Positions 34,756 to 44,333 are shown, counted from the first letter of the stretch. The stretch is 64,000 nucleotides of DNA from Delftia tsuruhatensis (GCF_903815225.1 NZ_LR813084.1:5852001-5916000), one strand, 5' to 3'. Made by a program: numbers and translations. Notes: generated from the sequence alone by a model not told the origin.

Positions 34756-35583
34756 ATGACCTTTCTCGACATGCTGCGCAATGCCACCGCCCAGAACCAA
34801 TCCATGCTGTGCGTGGGCCTGGACCCCGAACCCAGCCGCTTTCCTGCGGCCATGCGCGGCGATGCAAGCAAAATCTATGATTTCTGCGCCGCCATCGTCG
34901 AGGCCACGGCCGACCTGGTGAACTCCTTCAAGCCCCAGATCGCCTACTTCGCGGCCCACCGCGCCGAGGACCAGCTGGAAAAGCTCATGGCCCACATGCG
35001 CGCCGTCGCGCCCCATGTGCCCATCATCCTGGACGCCAAGCGCGGCGACATCGGCTCCACCGCCGAGCAATACGCCAAGGAAGCCTTCGAGCGCTACGGC
35101 GCCGACGCCGTGACCCTGTCGCCCTTCATGGGCTTCGACTCCATCACGCCCTACCTGCAGTACGAGGGCAAGGGCGCCTTCCTGCTGTGCCGCACCTCCA
35201 ACCCCGGCGGCGACGACCTGCAGGCCCAGCGCCTGGCCGACCTGCCGGGCCAGCCCCACCTGTTCGAGCATGTGGCGCGCCTGGCGCAAGGCCCCTGGAA
35301 CACCAACGGCCAGCTCGGCCTGGTGGTGGGCGCCACGCGCCCGCAGGAGATCGAGCGCGTGCGTGAATTCGCGCCCTCGCTGCCGCTGCTGATTCCCGGG
35401 GTGGGCGCCCAGGGTGGCGACGCCGTGGCCACGGTCAAGGCGGCGCGCATCGGCGGCGGCCCCATCGTCATCAATTCCTCGCGCGCGGTGCTCTATGCGT
35501 CACAGGGCGAGGACTTCGCTGCCGCCGCCCGCACCGCCGCCCAGGCCACGCGCCAGACGCTGCAAGACGCAGCCGCCGCCTGA
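34756..35583 (+). CDS. pyrF: Orotidine 5'-phosphate decarboxylase
   Basis: PyrF makes UMP from OMP, the last step of de novo pyrimidine synthesis. The 275-residue product belongs to the longer bacterial PyrF type. The active-site motif LDAKRGDIGSTAEQYA contains Asp93, Lys95 and Asp98. The N-terminal substrate contact CVGLDPEP and the C-terminal GVGAQGGD phosphate loop are intact. A longer frame starting at 34522 overlaps the divergent transporter and is not supported. A LysR-type gene follows after 20 bases. Confidence 0.96.
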   Translation: MTFLDMLRNATAQNQSMLCVGLDPEPSRFPAAMRGDASKIYDFCAAIVEATADLVNSFKPQIAYFAAHRAEDQLEKLMAHMRAVAPHVPIILDAKRGDIGSTAEQYAKEAFERYGADAVTLSPFMGFDSITPYLQYEGKGAFLLCRTSNPGGDDLQAQRLADLPGQPHLFEHVARLAQGPWNTNGQLGLVVGATRPQEIERVREFAPSLPLLIPGVGAQGGDAVATVKAARIGGGPIVINSSRAVLYASQGEDFAAAARTAAQATRQTLQDAAAA

Positions 35584-35603
35584 GACGGCAGGCAAGCCCG
35601 GCC

Positions 35604-36509
35604 ATGCAAGGCAAATGGCTGGAAGACTTCCTGCTGCTGGCCCAGGAGCGCAGCTTCACGCGCGCGGCCGAGCTGCGCCATGTCACCCATCCGGCCTTCG
35701 GGCGTCGCATCCGCGCGCTGGAGGCCTGGGCCGGCACGCCGCTGGTGGAGCCCGGCGGCGGCCCCGTGCGGCTGACCCCGGCCGGCGAAGCCTTCCGCGA
35801 CACGGCCGAGCAACTGGTGCGCACGCTCGCCCAGTCGCACGATGAACTGCAGGCCGTGGCCGGGCGCCAGGCCCGCGTCATCACCCTCGCCACGGGGCGC
35901 ACGCTGGCGCGCACCATCGTGGCCGACTGGCTGACACGCCACGGCAGCGTGCTGCAGACGGCCGAGCTGCGCGTGGTCACGCGCACGCTGGACGAGACCG
36001 TGGCCATGCTGCAGCGCGGCGAAGTCAGCTTCACGCTGGTCTACCACCACGCCGCCATTGGCGTGCGCCTGGATGGCCGCCAGTTCAGCTACCTGACGGT
36101 GATGCAGGACAAGCTGGTGCCCGTGGCCCGCGCCGATGCCCAGGGCCGCCCGCTGTACGAGCTGTCGTCCAGCCACCAGCCCGTCGCTCCCGTGCCCTAC
36201 CTGGCCTTCTCGCACAGCATGGCCCTGGGCCGGCTGGTGGAAGACCACCTGGCGCGGCATCCGCTGGCGCCGCGCCTGCGCCGCTGCGTGGACTGCGACT
36301 CGGCCGACGCCCACTACGAATATGTGCTGCGCGGCCTGGGCGTGGCCTGGATGCCGTGGTCCATGGTGCGCGGCGACTGCCAGGCCGGCCGCCTGGCCGT
36401 GGCCGGCGACCCGGGCCTGGAAGTGCACTTCGACGTGCGCCTGTACCGTCCCAAGCGCCACCTGGGCCCCGCGGCCGAGCAGTTCTGGAGCGACATCACG
36501 GGCGCCTGA
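35604..36509 (+). CDS. LysR family transcriptional regulator
   Basis: This 301-residue regulator has the N-terminal winged helix-turn-helix (FLLLAQERSFTRAAELRHVTHPAFGRRIRALE) and a C-terminal effector-binding domain. The recognition helix reads HVTHPAFGRRI, a variant in place of the common serine-rich pattern, that recurs in one LysR subgroup. It is followed on the same strand by a Bug-type solute-binding protein and a zinc deacylase, which are probable targets. It may be cotranscribed with pyrF given the short gap, but shared function is unlikely. Confidence 0.93.
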   Translation: MQGKWLEDFLLLAQERSFTRAAELRHVTHPAFGRRIRALEAWAGTPLVEPGGGPVRLTPAGEAFRDTAEQLVRTLAQSHDELQAVAGRQARVITLATGRTLARTIVADWLTRHGSVLQTAELRVVTRTLDETVAMLQRGEVSFTLVYHHAAIGVRLDGRQFSYLTVMQDKLVPVARADAQGRPLYELSSSHQPVAPVPYLAFSHSMALGRLVEDHLARHPLAPRLRRCVDCDSADAHYEYVLRGLGVAWMPWSMVRGDCQAGRLAVAGDPGLEVHFDVRLYRPKRHLGPAAEQFWSDITGA

Positions 36510-36537
36510 CGGGTGCATGCATGCGCCCTCCTGGTGC

Positions 36538-36572
36538 AAACCCGCACCGCGCTGTGGAACAAGCGGGTTTTG
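36538..36572. terminator. Inverted repeat between LysR gene and Bug gene
   Basis: AAACCCGC (36538-36545) and GCGGGTTT (36563-36570) form a hairpin followed by TTGG. A second pair, TTGGTGC / GCACCAA, flanks the region just downstream. These could terminate the LysR transcript or serve as LysR binding sites for the next gene; the sequence does not decide. Confidence 0.35.
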
Positions 36573-36664
36573 GTGCCGCAATGGCTCTGCCTCGTGCCGA
36601 ATCAGCACCAAATGCCTGGGTAGTCCTTCGCACAATCAATCTCATACATTTCAGGAATAACCCC

Positions 36665-37648
36665 ATGCCCAGCAACTCCCTCCTGCGCCGCACCGCCCTG
36701 GCCTGCGGCCTGCTGATCGCCGCCACCGGCAGCGCCCTCGCCGACGACGCCGCCAGCTACCCCAACCGTGCCATCACCATGATCGTGGGCTACCCCGCTG
36801 GCGGCAGCACCGACCTGGTGGGCCGCTTCGTGGCCGATGGCCTGGCCTCGCGCCTGGGCCAGCCCGTGGTGGTGGAGAACCTGGGCGGCGCGGGTGGCGC
36901 CATCGGCGCGCAAAAGGCCGTCAAGGCCATGCCTGACGGCTACACCCTGTTCGTGGGCGCCAACAACGAGCTGGCCATTGCACGGCTGATCAACAAGAGC
37001 ATCAAGTACTCCATCGGCGACTTCACGCCCATCGGCATGATCGGCTCCCAGCCCATGGTGCTGGTGGCCTCGCAGAAGGCCGGCGTCAAGACCGCCGCCG
37101 AGTTCAGCGCCCTGGTGGCCAAGAACCCGGGCAAGTTCAGCTACGGCAGCTCGGGCGTGGGCACGGCACTGCACCTGGCCGGTGAAATGATCAAGGAGCA
37201 GGGCAAGCTGCACATGACCCACATCCCCTACCGGGGCGTGGCGCCCCTGACCACGGACCTGGTGGGCAACAACATCGAGTTCGGTATGTTCGTGCTGTCC
37301 TCGGGCCTGCCCCAGATCCGCGCGGGCAAGGTCATCGCCCTGGGCACGACGGAGGCCAAGCGCTCGGCCATCACGCCCGACATCCCGGCCCTGTCCGAGC
37401 TGCCCCAGTACAAGAACGTGGACATCAACGTCTGGTTCGCGCTGATGGCGCCCAAGGGCCTGCCCGCACCCGTGGCCGCCAAGGTCAAGAAGGCGCTGGA
37501 CGAGACCATGGCCTCGCCCGAGTTCCGCAAGAAGATGGAAGAGTCGGGCTCGGTCGTGGCCGATCCCAAGACCGATGCCGGCAAGTACATCAACGCCGAG
37601 ATCGCCAAGTACACCAAGATCGTCCAATTTGCCCACATCGAGAACTGA
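36665..37648 (+). CDS. Bug family tripartite tricarboxylate transporter substrate-binding protein
   Basis: Bug proteins are periplasmic receptors that bind small carboxylates, sometimes without a dedicated transporter. The 327-residue product has a signal peptide cleaved near ALADD (residue 26), then the family opening YPNRAITMIVGYPAGGSTDLVGR and the motif VENLGGAGGAIGA. The ligand loop and YGSSGVGTALHLAGE are also typical. Longer upstream frames overlap the preceding regulator and are rejected. The zinc deacylase gene follows after seven bases, hinting that the ligand is an acylated amino acid or a related compound; this is inference. Confidence 0.93.
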   Translation: MPSNSLLRRTALACGLLIAATGSALADDAASYPNRAITMIVGYPAGGSTDLVGRFVADGLASRLGQPVVVENLGGAGGAIGAQKAVKAMPDGYTLFVGANNELAIARLINKSIKYSIGDFTPIGMIGSQPMVLVASQKAGVKTAAEFSALVAKNPGKFSYGSSGVGTALHLAGEMIKEQGKLHMTHIPYRGVAPLTTDLVGNNIEFGMFVLSSGLPQIRAGKVIALGTTEAKRSAITPDIPALSELPQYKNVDINVWFALMAPKGLPAPVAAKVKKALDETMASPEFRKKMEESGSVVADPKTDAGKYINAEIAKYTKIVQFAHIEN

Positions 37649-37655
37649 GTCAGCC

Positions 37656-38633
37656 ATGGACGCTTTGCGATTTGACCTTCCCCTGCCCGACCTGAGCGCC
37701 TGGCGCGCGGGCAATACCGGTACCGAGGGCGTGTGGCAATTCGACTCGGGACGCCCGGGCCGCCACGTGATGATTTCCGCGCTGGTGCACGGCAACGAGA
37801 TCTGCGGCGCCTGGGCCGTGTCTGGTCTGCTTGAGGCACTGCACAACGGCCTGGCGCTGGACAACGGCCGCCTGACCCTGGTGCTGGCCAACCTCGATGC
37901 CTTCGACCGCTTCGACGCGGCCCACCACGATGCCTCGCGCTTCGTGGACGAGGACATGAACCGCCAGTGGATAGACGCACGCATCGACGAGGGCGGCACC
38001 CGCGAACGCCGCCGCGCCGCCGCGCTGCGCCCCTTCGTGCAGCAGGCCGACTGGCTGCTGGATCTGCATTCCATGCACGAGCCCTCGGCCCCGCTGCTGC
38101 TGACCGGCATGCAGCCGCGTAACCGCGATCTGGCACGCCAGATGGGCGCGCCGGCGACCATCGTCGTGGATGCCGGCCACAAGGACGGCACGCGGCTGCG
38201 CGACTATGGGCGCTTCGGCCTGCCCGACGCCGAGGCCGGCGACTCGCGCTCGCTGCTGATCGAATGCGGCTTCCATGGCGATCTGGCCAGCCGCGACGTG
38301 GCGCACGACCAGTGCCTGCGTTTCCTCGAAGTGGCCGCCATCTTCGACAACAGCGCGCTGCACGCCGCCCTGCCCGGCTGGAAGCAGGCCGACGCACCGG
38401 CCCAGTGGGCGCTGGAAGTCACGGCGCCCGTAGTGGCCAAGAGCAGCGGCTTTCGCTTCACGGCGCCGTTCACGGGGCTGGAGCGCTTCGAGAAGGCCGG
38501 CACGGTGATCGGCGACAACGATGGCGAGCCGGTGATCACGCCCTATGGCGACTGCGTGCTGGTCATGCCCTCGGTGCGCCAGGCGCGTGCGGGCGTGACC
38601 GTGGTGCGCTTCGCGCGGCGCTCGCCGCTCTGA
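37656..38633 (+). CDS. Succinylglutamate desuccinylase/aspartoacylase family zinc hydrolase
   Basis: This 325-residue protein belongs to the M14-like aspartoacylase family, which hydrolyses N-acyl amino acids. The zinc ligands appear in ALVHGNEICG (His and Glu) and LLDLHSMHEPS (His). The catalytic glutamate is probably that of LIECGFHGD. The C-terminal beta domain has the pattern GDNDGEPVITPYGDCVLVMP seen in the family. It sits seven bases after a Bug receptor gene and downstream of a LysR regulator, forming a small uptake and hydrolysis unit. Its stop lies three bases from that of the convergent oxidoreductase gene. Confidence 0.88.
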   Translation: MDALRFDLPLPDLSAWRAGNTGTEGVWQFDSGRPGRHVMISALVHGNEICGAWAVSGLLEALHNGLALDNGRLTLVLANLDAFDRFDAAHHDASRFVDEDMNRQWIDARIDEGGTRERRRAAALRPFVQQADWLLDLHSMHEPSAPLLLTGMQPRNRDLARQMGAPATIVVDAGHKDGTRLRDYGRFGLPDAEAGDSRSLLIECGFHGDLASRDVAHDQCLRFLEVAAIFDNSALHAALPGWKQADAPAQWALEVTAPVVAKSSGFRFTAPFTGLERFEKAGTVIGDNDGEPVITPYGDCVLVMPSVRQARAGVTVVRFARRSPL

Positions 38634-38636
38634 GCG

Positions 38637-39791
38637 TCAGGGGCGCTGGCAGCGCGCGGGCGACAGCCGTTCGGGCTGCACGCCCTGCGCGGCCAGGCGC
38701 ACATCCAGCGGCTCGCCGCGCAGCAGGTTGCGCGCCAGCAGGCTGTAGCCGAAGGCGCTCTGTATGCCGTAGCCGCCCTGGGCGGCCACCCAGAAAAAAC
38801 CCGGCAGCGGCGCAGGCGAGGCATCCCAGCCCACGGCCATCTCGCCGTCGGCCACAAAGCTGCGCAGCCCGGCCCAGGTGTGCGAGGGGCGGCGGATCTG
38901 CAGCGTGGTCACTTCCTCGATGCGCCAGATGCCCGTGGCCACGTCCAGTTCCTCGGGTACCACGTCCTGCGGCGCCACGGGGTCGGCATTGGCGGGCGAG
39001 CCCAGCAGCTGGCCTGCATCGGGCTTGAAGTAGAAGCCCTCGTCGGCGCTGATCACGGCGGGCCAGCGTGCGGCATCCATGCCTTCGGGCACGGCAAAGG
39101 TGAAGGCACTGCGCCGCTTGGGCACCAGGCCGATGGGCGCTGCGCCCGCCAGCGCACCCAGCGCATCGGCCCAGGCGCCGGCCGCGTTGACCACGCAGCG
39201 CGCACGCACCTGGCTGCCATCGGCCAGGTCCACGGTCCAGACACCTGCGGCATGCGCCAGCGCACGGACCTCGGCGCTGCAGCGCAGCTCGCCGCCGCAC
39301 TGCCGCAGGCCGCGCAGGAAGCCCTGGTGCAGGCCATGCACGTCGATGTCGCGCGCGCCGTCGTCCGCAAAGCCATCGACCAGCAGCGTGGTGTTCAGGC
39401 AGGGCACCAGGGCCTTGAGTTCATCGGCCCCCAGGCGCCGCGCATGGGGCGAGTGCAGGAGCGCCTCGGCATGGGCGGCATCGAGCAGGTCCTTCTGCGC
39501 GGCCGTGCCCACATAGAGCACGCCGCGCGGCGCCAGGATGGGCGCCTGCACAAAGCCCTGCGGCGGCTGCTCGTAGAAGGCGCGGCTGGCGCGCGTCAGT
39601 GCCTGCACCTGGAGCGGGCCGTAATGCTCCTCGTAGAGCGCGGCCGAGCGGCCCGTGCTGTGGTAGCCGGGCTGGGACTCGCGCTCCAGCACCAGCACCG
39701 AGGCGCCGCCATCGCGCGCCAGCTGCCAGGCCACCGAGGCGCCAGCGATGCCCGCGCCCACCACCACGAAATCACGGATGCTGCTGTCCAT
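38637..39791 (-). CDS. FAD-dependent oxidoreductase (DAO family)
   Basis: This 384-residue flavoprotein starts with the dinucleotide-binding motif VVGAGIAGASVAWQLARDG, followed by an acidic strand end VLVLERE. The DAO fold is evident from CVVNAAGAWADAL and the C-terminal VAAQGGYGIQSAFGYSLLARNLL. Relatives oxidise D-amino acids, sarcosine, glycine or D-2-hydroxy acids; the substrate cannot be assigned. It starts eight bases after the uvrA stop, so it is probably cotranscribed with uvrA. Longer in-frame extensions fall inside uvrA and are not real. Confidence 0.9.
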   Translation of the reverse strand: MDSSIRDFVVVGAGIAGASVAWQLARDGGASVLVLERESQPGYHSTGRSAALYEEHYGPLQVQALTRASRAFYEQPPQGFVQAPILAPRGVLYVGTAAQKDLLDAAHAEALLHSPHARRLGADELKALVPCLNTTLLVDGFADDGARDIDVHGLHQGFLRGLRQCGGELRCSAEVRALAHAAGVWTVDLADGSQVRARCVVNAAGAWADALGALAGAAPIGLVPKRRSAFTFAVPEGMDAARWPAVISADEGFYFKPDAGQLLGSPANADPVAPQDVVPEELDVATGIWRIEEVTTLQIRRPSHTWAGLRSFVADGEMAVGWDASPAPLPGFFWVAAQGGYGIQSAFGYSLLARNLLRGEPLDVRLAAQGVQPERLSPARCQRP

Positions 39792-39799
39792 GGCCGGCC

Positions 39800-42700
39800 T
39801 CACTTTGCGTTCTTGCGGCCTGGCTTGGCCTGCGCGGGAGCCGCCGCTGCCTCCAGGTAGGGCCGCAGATAGCGCCCCGTGTGGCTGGCCGGGTTGGCCG
39901 CCACGTCCTCGGGCGTGCCGATGGCCACCACCTGGCCGCCGCCTGCGCCGCCTTCGGGGCCCATGTCGATGATCCAGTCGGCCGTCTTGATCACGTCCAG
40001 GTTGTGCTCGATGACCACGATGGTGTTGCCCGCATCGCGCAGCTGCTGCAGCACCTTGAGCAGCAGGGCGATGTCGGCGAAGTGCAGGCCCGTCGTGGGC
40101 TCGTCCAGGATGTAGAGCGTGCGCCCCGTGTCGCGCTTGGACAGCTCCTGGGCCAGCTTGACGCGCTGCGCCTCGCCGCCCGACAGCGTGGTCGCGCTTT
40201 GGCCCAGCCGGATGTAGCTCAGGCCCACGTCCAGCAGCGTCTGCAGCTTGCGCGCGATGGGAGGCACGTCCTTGAAGAAGGCATGCGCGTCCTCCACCGT
40301 CATCTCCAGGATCTGGGAGATGTTGCGCCCCTTCCACTGCACCTCCAGCGTCTCGCGGTTGTAGCGCTGGCCATTGCAGACGTCGCAGGGCACGTAGACG
40401 TCAGGCAGGAAGTGCATCTCCACCTTGACCATGCCATCGCCCTGGCAGGCCTCGCAGCGCCCGCCGGCCACGTTGAACGAGAAGCGCCCCGGCCCGTAGC
40501 CGCGCTCCTTGGCGGTGTTGGTCTCGGCCATCAGGTCGCGGATGGGCGTGAACAGGCCCGTGTAGGTGGCGGGGTTGCTGCGCGGCGTGCGGCCTATGGG
40601 CGACTGGTCCACGTTGATGACCTTGTCGAAATGGCCCATGCCGACGATGTCCTCATGCGGCGCAGCCTCGCCACCGGCGCGGTGGATCTGGCGCGCAGCC
40701 TCGGTGTAGAGCGTGTCGTTGACCAGGGTGCTCTTGCCCGAGCCCGAGACGCCGGTCACGCAGGTCAGCAGGCCCACGGGGAAGTCCACCGTCACGCCCT
40801 GGAGGTTGTGCCCGCTCGCGCCGACCACGCGCACGGCCTGCAGCGCTGGCGCCGGCGCCGCATCGGCGGCGGGCTGGCGCGCGGCGCTGGCGGGAAAGCC
40901 CTTGCCCGCGGGCCTGGCCTGTTCCTCGGCCGCCACCTCGACCACGGGCAGCCAGGGCGTGCGCCGCGCCGGCACCTCGATACGCTGCGTGCCCGCCAGG
41001 TAGCGGCCCGTGGGCGAATCGGGGTTGGCGCGGACCTCCTCGTAGCTGCCCTGGGCCATGACCCGGCCGCCATGCACACCTGCGCCCGGACCCAGGTCGA
41101 TGATCTGGTCGGCCGCGCGCATCATGTCCTCGTCGTGCTCGACCACGATGACGCTGTTGCCGATGTCGCGCAGGTGCTGCAGCGTGCCGATGAGCTTGTC
41201 GTTGTCGCGCTGGTGCAGGCCGATGCTGGGCTCGTCCAGCACATACATCACGCCCGTCAGGCCGCTGCCGATCTGGCTGGCCAGGCGGATGCGCTGGGCC
41301 TCGCCGCCGGACAGGGTGTCCGCGCCACGCTCCAGGCTCAGGTAGCTCAGGCCCACGTCGTTGAGGAACAGCAGGCGCGATGCGATCTCGCGCACCACCT
41401 TGCCCGCGATCTCGGCCTTGGCGCCCGACAGTTGCAGGGACGCGCACCAGGCATGGGCTTCGGCCAGCGTGGCATGCCCCACCTCGTAGATGGCGCGGGC
41501 CTGGTCGCCCTCGCCCACGCGCACGAAGCGCGCCTCGCGGCGCAGCCGCGTGCCGCCGCAGTCGGGACAGACGCTGACGCTGCGCAGCCGCGCCAGATCG
41601 TCTCGCACCACGCTGGACTCGGTCTCGCGCCAGCGCCGCGTGATGTTGGGGATGATGCCCTCGAACGGGTGGCGCTTGACCAGGGTCTCGCCCTTGCGCG
41701 ATCCGCTGTCGAAGACGTAGCTGAAGGCCATCTCCTCCTCGCCCGAGCCCCAGAGCAGCACGTGGCGCACTTTCTCGGGCAGCTCCTCGAAGGGCCGTTC
41801 GATGTCGGCGCCGTAGTGGCGCGCCACGCTCTCCAGCATGGAGAAGTAGTAGCCGTTGCGCCGGTCCCAGCCCTTGACGGCGCCGCTGGCCAGACTCAGC
41901 GTGGGAAAGGCCACGACGCGTTCCGGATCGAAGGACTCCGTGCAGCCCAGGCCGTCGCAGCCCGGGCAGGCGCCCATGGGCGAGTTGAACGAGAACAGGC
42001 GCGGCTCCAGCTCGGGCAGCGAATAGCTGCACAGCGGGCAGGCGAATTTGGCACTGAACAGGTGCTCCCTGCCGCTGTCCATCTCCAGCGCGATCACGCG
42101 CCCGCCGGCCTCGGCGCCTCCAGCGCGCAGGGCGGCCTCGAAACTCTCGGCCAGGCGCTGCTGGGCATCGGGGCGCACCTTGAGGCGGTCGATGACCACG
42201 TCGATGTCGTGGCGCTCGTTTTTCTCCAGCACCGGCAAGGAATGGGCCTCGTGGATCCTGCCGTCGATGCGAAAGCGCACATAGCCCTGGGCCTGCATCT
42301 GGGCGAACAGCTCGGCGAACTCGCCCTTCCTGTTGCGCGCCAGGGGGCCCAGCACCATCAGGCGCGTGTCCTCGGGCAGGGCCAGGGCCGCGTCCACCAT
42401 CTGGCTGATGGTCTGGGACTGCAGCGGCAGGTCGTGGTCGGGACAGTAGGGCGTGCCGGCGCGCGCGTACAGCAGGCGCAGGTAGTCGTTGATCTCGGTG
42501 ACCGTGCCCACGGTGGAGCGCGGGTTGTGGCTGGTGGCCTTCTGCTCGATGCTGATGGCGGGCGACAGGCCCTCGATCAGGTCCACATCGGGCTTGTCCA
42601 GCCGCCCCAGGAACTGGCGCGCATAGGCCGACAGGCTTTCCACATAGCGGCGCTGGCCCTCGGCATACAGGGTGTCGAAGGCCAGGCTGGACTTGCCCGA

Positions 42701-42901
42701 GCCCGACAACCCCGTGATCACCACCAGCCGGTTGCGCGGGATGTCCAGGTCGATGTTCTTGAGGTTGTGCGTGCGCGCGCCACGGATGGCAATGCGGGAC
42801 TGCGCCAGCGCCTGGCCGAGGTAGCGGCCATCGGGCTGCACGCTGTGGCCGGCGGCCCGGTGGGGCGCGCCTTCTTCGGGAATCGTGTGGGAACCGGGCA
42901 T
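39800..42901 (-). CDS. uvrA: Excinuclease ABC subunit A
   Basis: UvrA recognises bulky DNA damage in nucleotide-excision repair. The product of about 1033 residues has two ABC ATPase modules with Walker A sites GLSGSGKSSLAF and GVSGSGKSTLVND and signature motifs LSGGEAQRI and LSGGEAQRV. Zinc-binding cysteines occur in CPLC/CPGC, CPDCGGT and CEACQGDG/CDVCNG. Compared with E. coli (940 residues) it has an N-terminal extension of about 33 residues, an alanine/proline-rich linker of about 45 residues before the second ATPase, and a longer C-terminus. ATG at 42901 or an in-frame GTG at 42841 could start translation. Confidence 0.97.
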   Translation of the reverse strand: MPGSHTIPEEGAPHRAAGHSVQPDGRYLGQALAQSRIAIRGARTHNLKNIDLDIPRNRLVVITGLSGSGKSSLAFDTLYAEGQRRYVESLSAYARQFLGRLDKPDVDLIEGLSPAISIEQKATSHNPRSTVGTVTEINDYLRLLYARAGTPYCPDHDLPLQSQTISQMVDAALALPEDTRLMVLGPLARNRKGEFAELFAQMQAQGYVRFRIDGRIHEAHSLPVLEKNERHDIDVVIDRLKVRPDAQQRLAESFEAALRAGGAEAGGRVIALEMDSGREHLFSAKFACPLCSYSLPELEPRLFSFNSPMGACPGCDGLGCTESFDPERVVAFPTLSLASGAVKGWDRRNGYYFSMLESVARHYGADIERPFEELPEKVRHVLLWGSGEEEMAFSYVFDSGSRKGETLVKRHPFEGIIPNITRRWRETESSVVRDDLARLRSVSVCPDCGGTRLRREARFVRVGEGDQARAIYEVGHATLAEAHAWCASLQLSGAKAEIAGKVVREIASRLLFLNDVGLSYLSLERGADTLSGGEAQRIRLASQIGSGLTGVMYVLDEPSIGLHQRDNDKLIGTLQHLRDIGNSVIVVEHDEDMMRAADQIIDLGPGAGVHGGRVMAQGSYEEVRANPDSPTGRYLAGTQRIEVPARRTPWLPVVEVAAEEQARPAGKGFPASAARQPAADAAPAPALQAVRVVGASGHNLQGVTVDFPVGLLTCVTGVSGSGKSTLVNDTLYTEAARQIHRAGGEAAPHEDIVGMGHFDKVINVDQSPIGRTPRSNPATYTGLFTPIRDLMAETNTAKERGYGPGRFSFNVAGGRCEACQGDGMVKVEMHFLPDVYVPCDVCNGQRYNRETLEVQWKGRNISQILEMTVEDAHAFFKDVPPIARKLQTLLDVGLSYIRLGQSATTLSGGEAQRVKLAQELSKRDTGRTLYILDEPTTGLHFADIALLLKVLQQLRDAGNTIVVIEHNLDVIKTADWIIDMGPEGGAGGGQVVAIGTPEDVAANPASHTGRYLRPYLEAAAAPAQAKPGRKNAK

Positions 42902-43016
42902 CGGGAAAACCCCTGCGAAGTCGAACCTGCCATGATAGGTCAGAACCTGCGGCGGCGTGGAGCACACGGGCCTGGCGCCGCTCTGATCGATCTCATCCAC
43001 CCAGGACACGACAGCC

Positions 43017-44333
43017 ATGCATCCCCTGGTTGTCCGCAACCAGGGTCCATGGGCGAGAATGGCGGGATTGCTTGCCTCCTCAGTGCACCCCGTGCTCGAT
43101 TCCCCCACTCCCGTCTCAGGCGCCACGGCGCCCGCCACCGCCCTGGCCGCCAGCCGCATGACCCCTCAGGAACGCCGCTCCAGCGCCAGCCTGGCGCTGA
43201 TCTTTGCGCTGCGCATGCTGGGCCTGTTCCTGGTGCTGCCGGTGTTCGCTCTGGAAGCTCGCAAGTATCCTGGCGGGGACGATCCGGCCATGATCGGCCT
43301 GGCCATGGGGCTGTACGGGCTCACGCAGGCCGTGTTCCAGTTGCCGCTGGGCCTGGCATCCGACCGGTTCGGGCGCAAGCGCGTCATCGTGGCCGGGCTG
43401 CTGGTTTTTGCGGCCGGCAGCCTGCTGGCGGCCACGGCCGACTCGCTGCCAGGCCTGATGTGGGGCCGGGGCCTGCAGGGCGCGGGCGCCGTCTCGGCCG
43501 CCGTGACCGCGCTGCTGGCCGACCTCACACGCGACAGCGTGCGCACCAAGGCCATGGCCATGGTCGGCGGCAGCATCGGGCTGATGTTCGCGCTGGCCCT
43601 GGTGCTGAGCCCCCTGCTGGCCGCCTGGGGAGGGCTGCCGGGCATCTTCGGGCTGACCTGTGCGCTGGCGCTGGCCGGCATTGCCGTCGTGCTGTGGGTG
43701 GTTCCCGCCGAGCCGGCCCGCCACGCCGACCAGCCGCGCGGCCGCATGGCCGATCTGTGGCGCCACGGCGACCTCCTGCGGCTGAACCTGGGCGTGTTCG
43801 TGCTGCACACCGTGCAGATGTCCATGTGGGTGGCCGTGCCCGCCATGCTGGTGCAGGCGGGCCTGGACAAGCAGGCCCACTGGCATGTCTACCTGCCGGC
43901 CGTGGTGCTGTCCTTCGCTGCCATGGGCGGCCTGTTCGCCATGGAGCGGCGCGGACGCCTGCGTGCGGCCCTGCTGGGCGCCATCGCCCTGGTCACCATC
44001 GTGCAGATCGGCCTGGGCGTCCTCGCTGCCGACGGCAAGCAACCTCCGCTGTGGGGCATGGCCTTGCTGATGTTCATCTTCTTCTGCGGCTTCAACGCAC
44101 TGGAGGCCACACAGCCCAGCCTGGTCTCGCGCATGGCGCCGGCGCCGCTGCGTGGCACGGCGCTGGGCGCCTACAACACGCTGCAGTCGCTGGGGCTGTT
44201 CGCGGGCGGAGCGCTTGGCGGCGCCGTGACCAAATGGGCCGGCATGCCGGGGCTGTTCACCATGACGGCGGTGCTGACCCTGGTGTGGCTGGCCGTCACC
44301 TGGCCCCTGCGGCCCGTCGGCCGCCACGGCTGA
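43017..44333 (+). CDS. MFS transporter
   Basis: This is a 12-helix major facilitator with the motif GLASDRFGRKRVIVAGL between helices 2 and 3 and GRGLQGAGAVSAAVTALLADLTR in helix 4-5, typical of drug/proton antiporter-type members. The substrate is unknown. The start is uncertain: ATG at 43017 and 43059, GTG at 43092 and ATG at 43158 are all in frame, and the first helix begins only near residue 60 of the longest form. The 47 residues before MTPQERRSS look unstructured, so a shorter protein (about 391-414 residues) is quite possible. It is divergent from uvrA and upstream of ssb. Confidence 0.88.
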   Translation: MHPLVVRNQGPWARMAGLLASSVHPVLDSPTPVSGATAPATALAASRMTPQERRSSASLALIFALRMLGLFLVLPVFALEARKYPGGDDPAMIGLAMGLYGLTQAVFQLPLGLASDRFGRKRVIVAGLLVFAAGSLLAATADSLPGLMWGRGLQGAGAVSAAVTALLADLTRDSVRTKAMAMVGGSIGLMFALALVLSPLLAAWGGLPGIFGLTCALALAGIAVVLWVVPAEPARHADQPRGRMADLWRHGDLLRLNLGVFVLHTVQMSMWVAVPAMLVQAGLDKQAHWHVYLPAVVLSFAAMGGLFAMERRGRLRAALLGAIALVTIVQIGLGVLAADGKQPPLWGMALLMFIFFCGFNALEATQPSLVSRMAPAPLRGTALGAYNTLQSLGLFAGGALGGAVTKWAGMPGLFTMTAVLTLVWLAVTWPLRPVGRHG

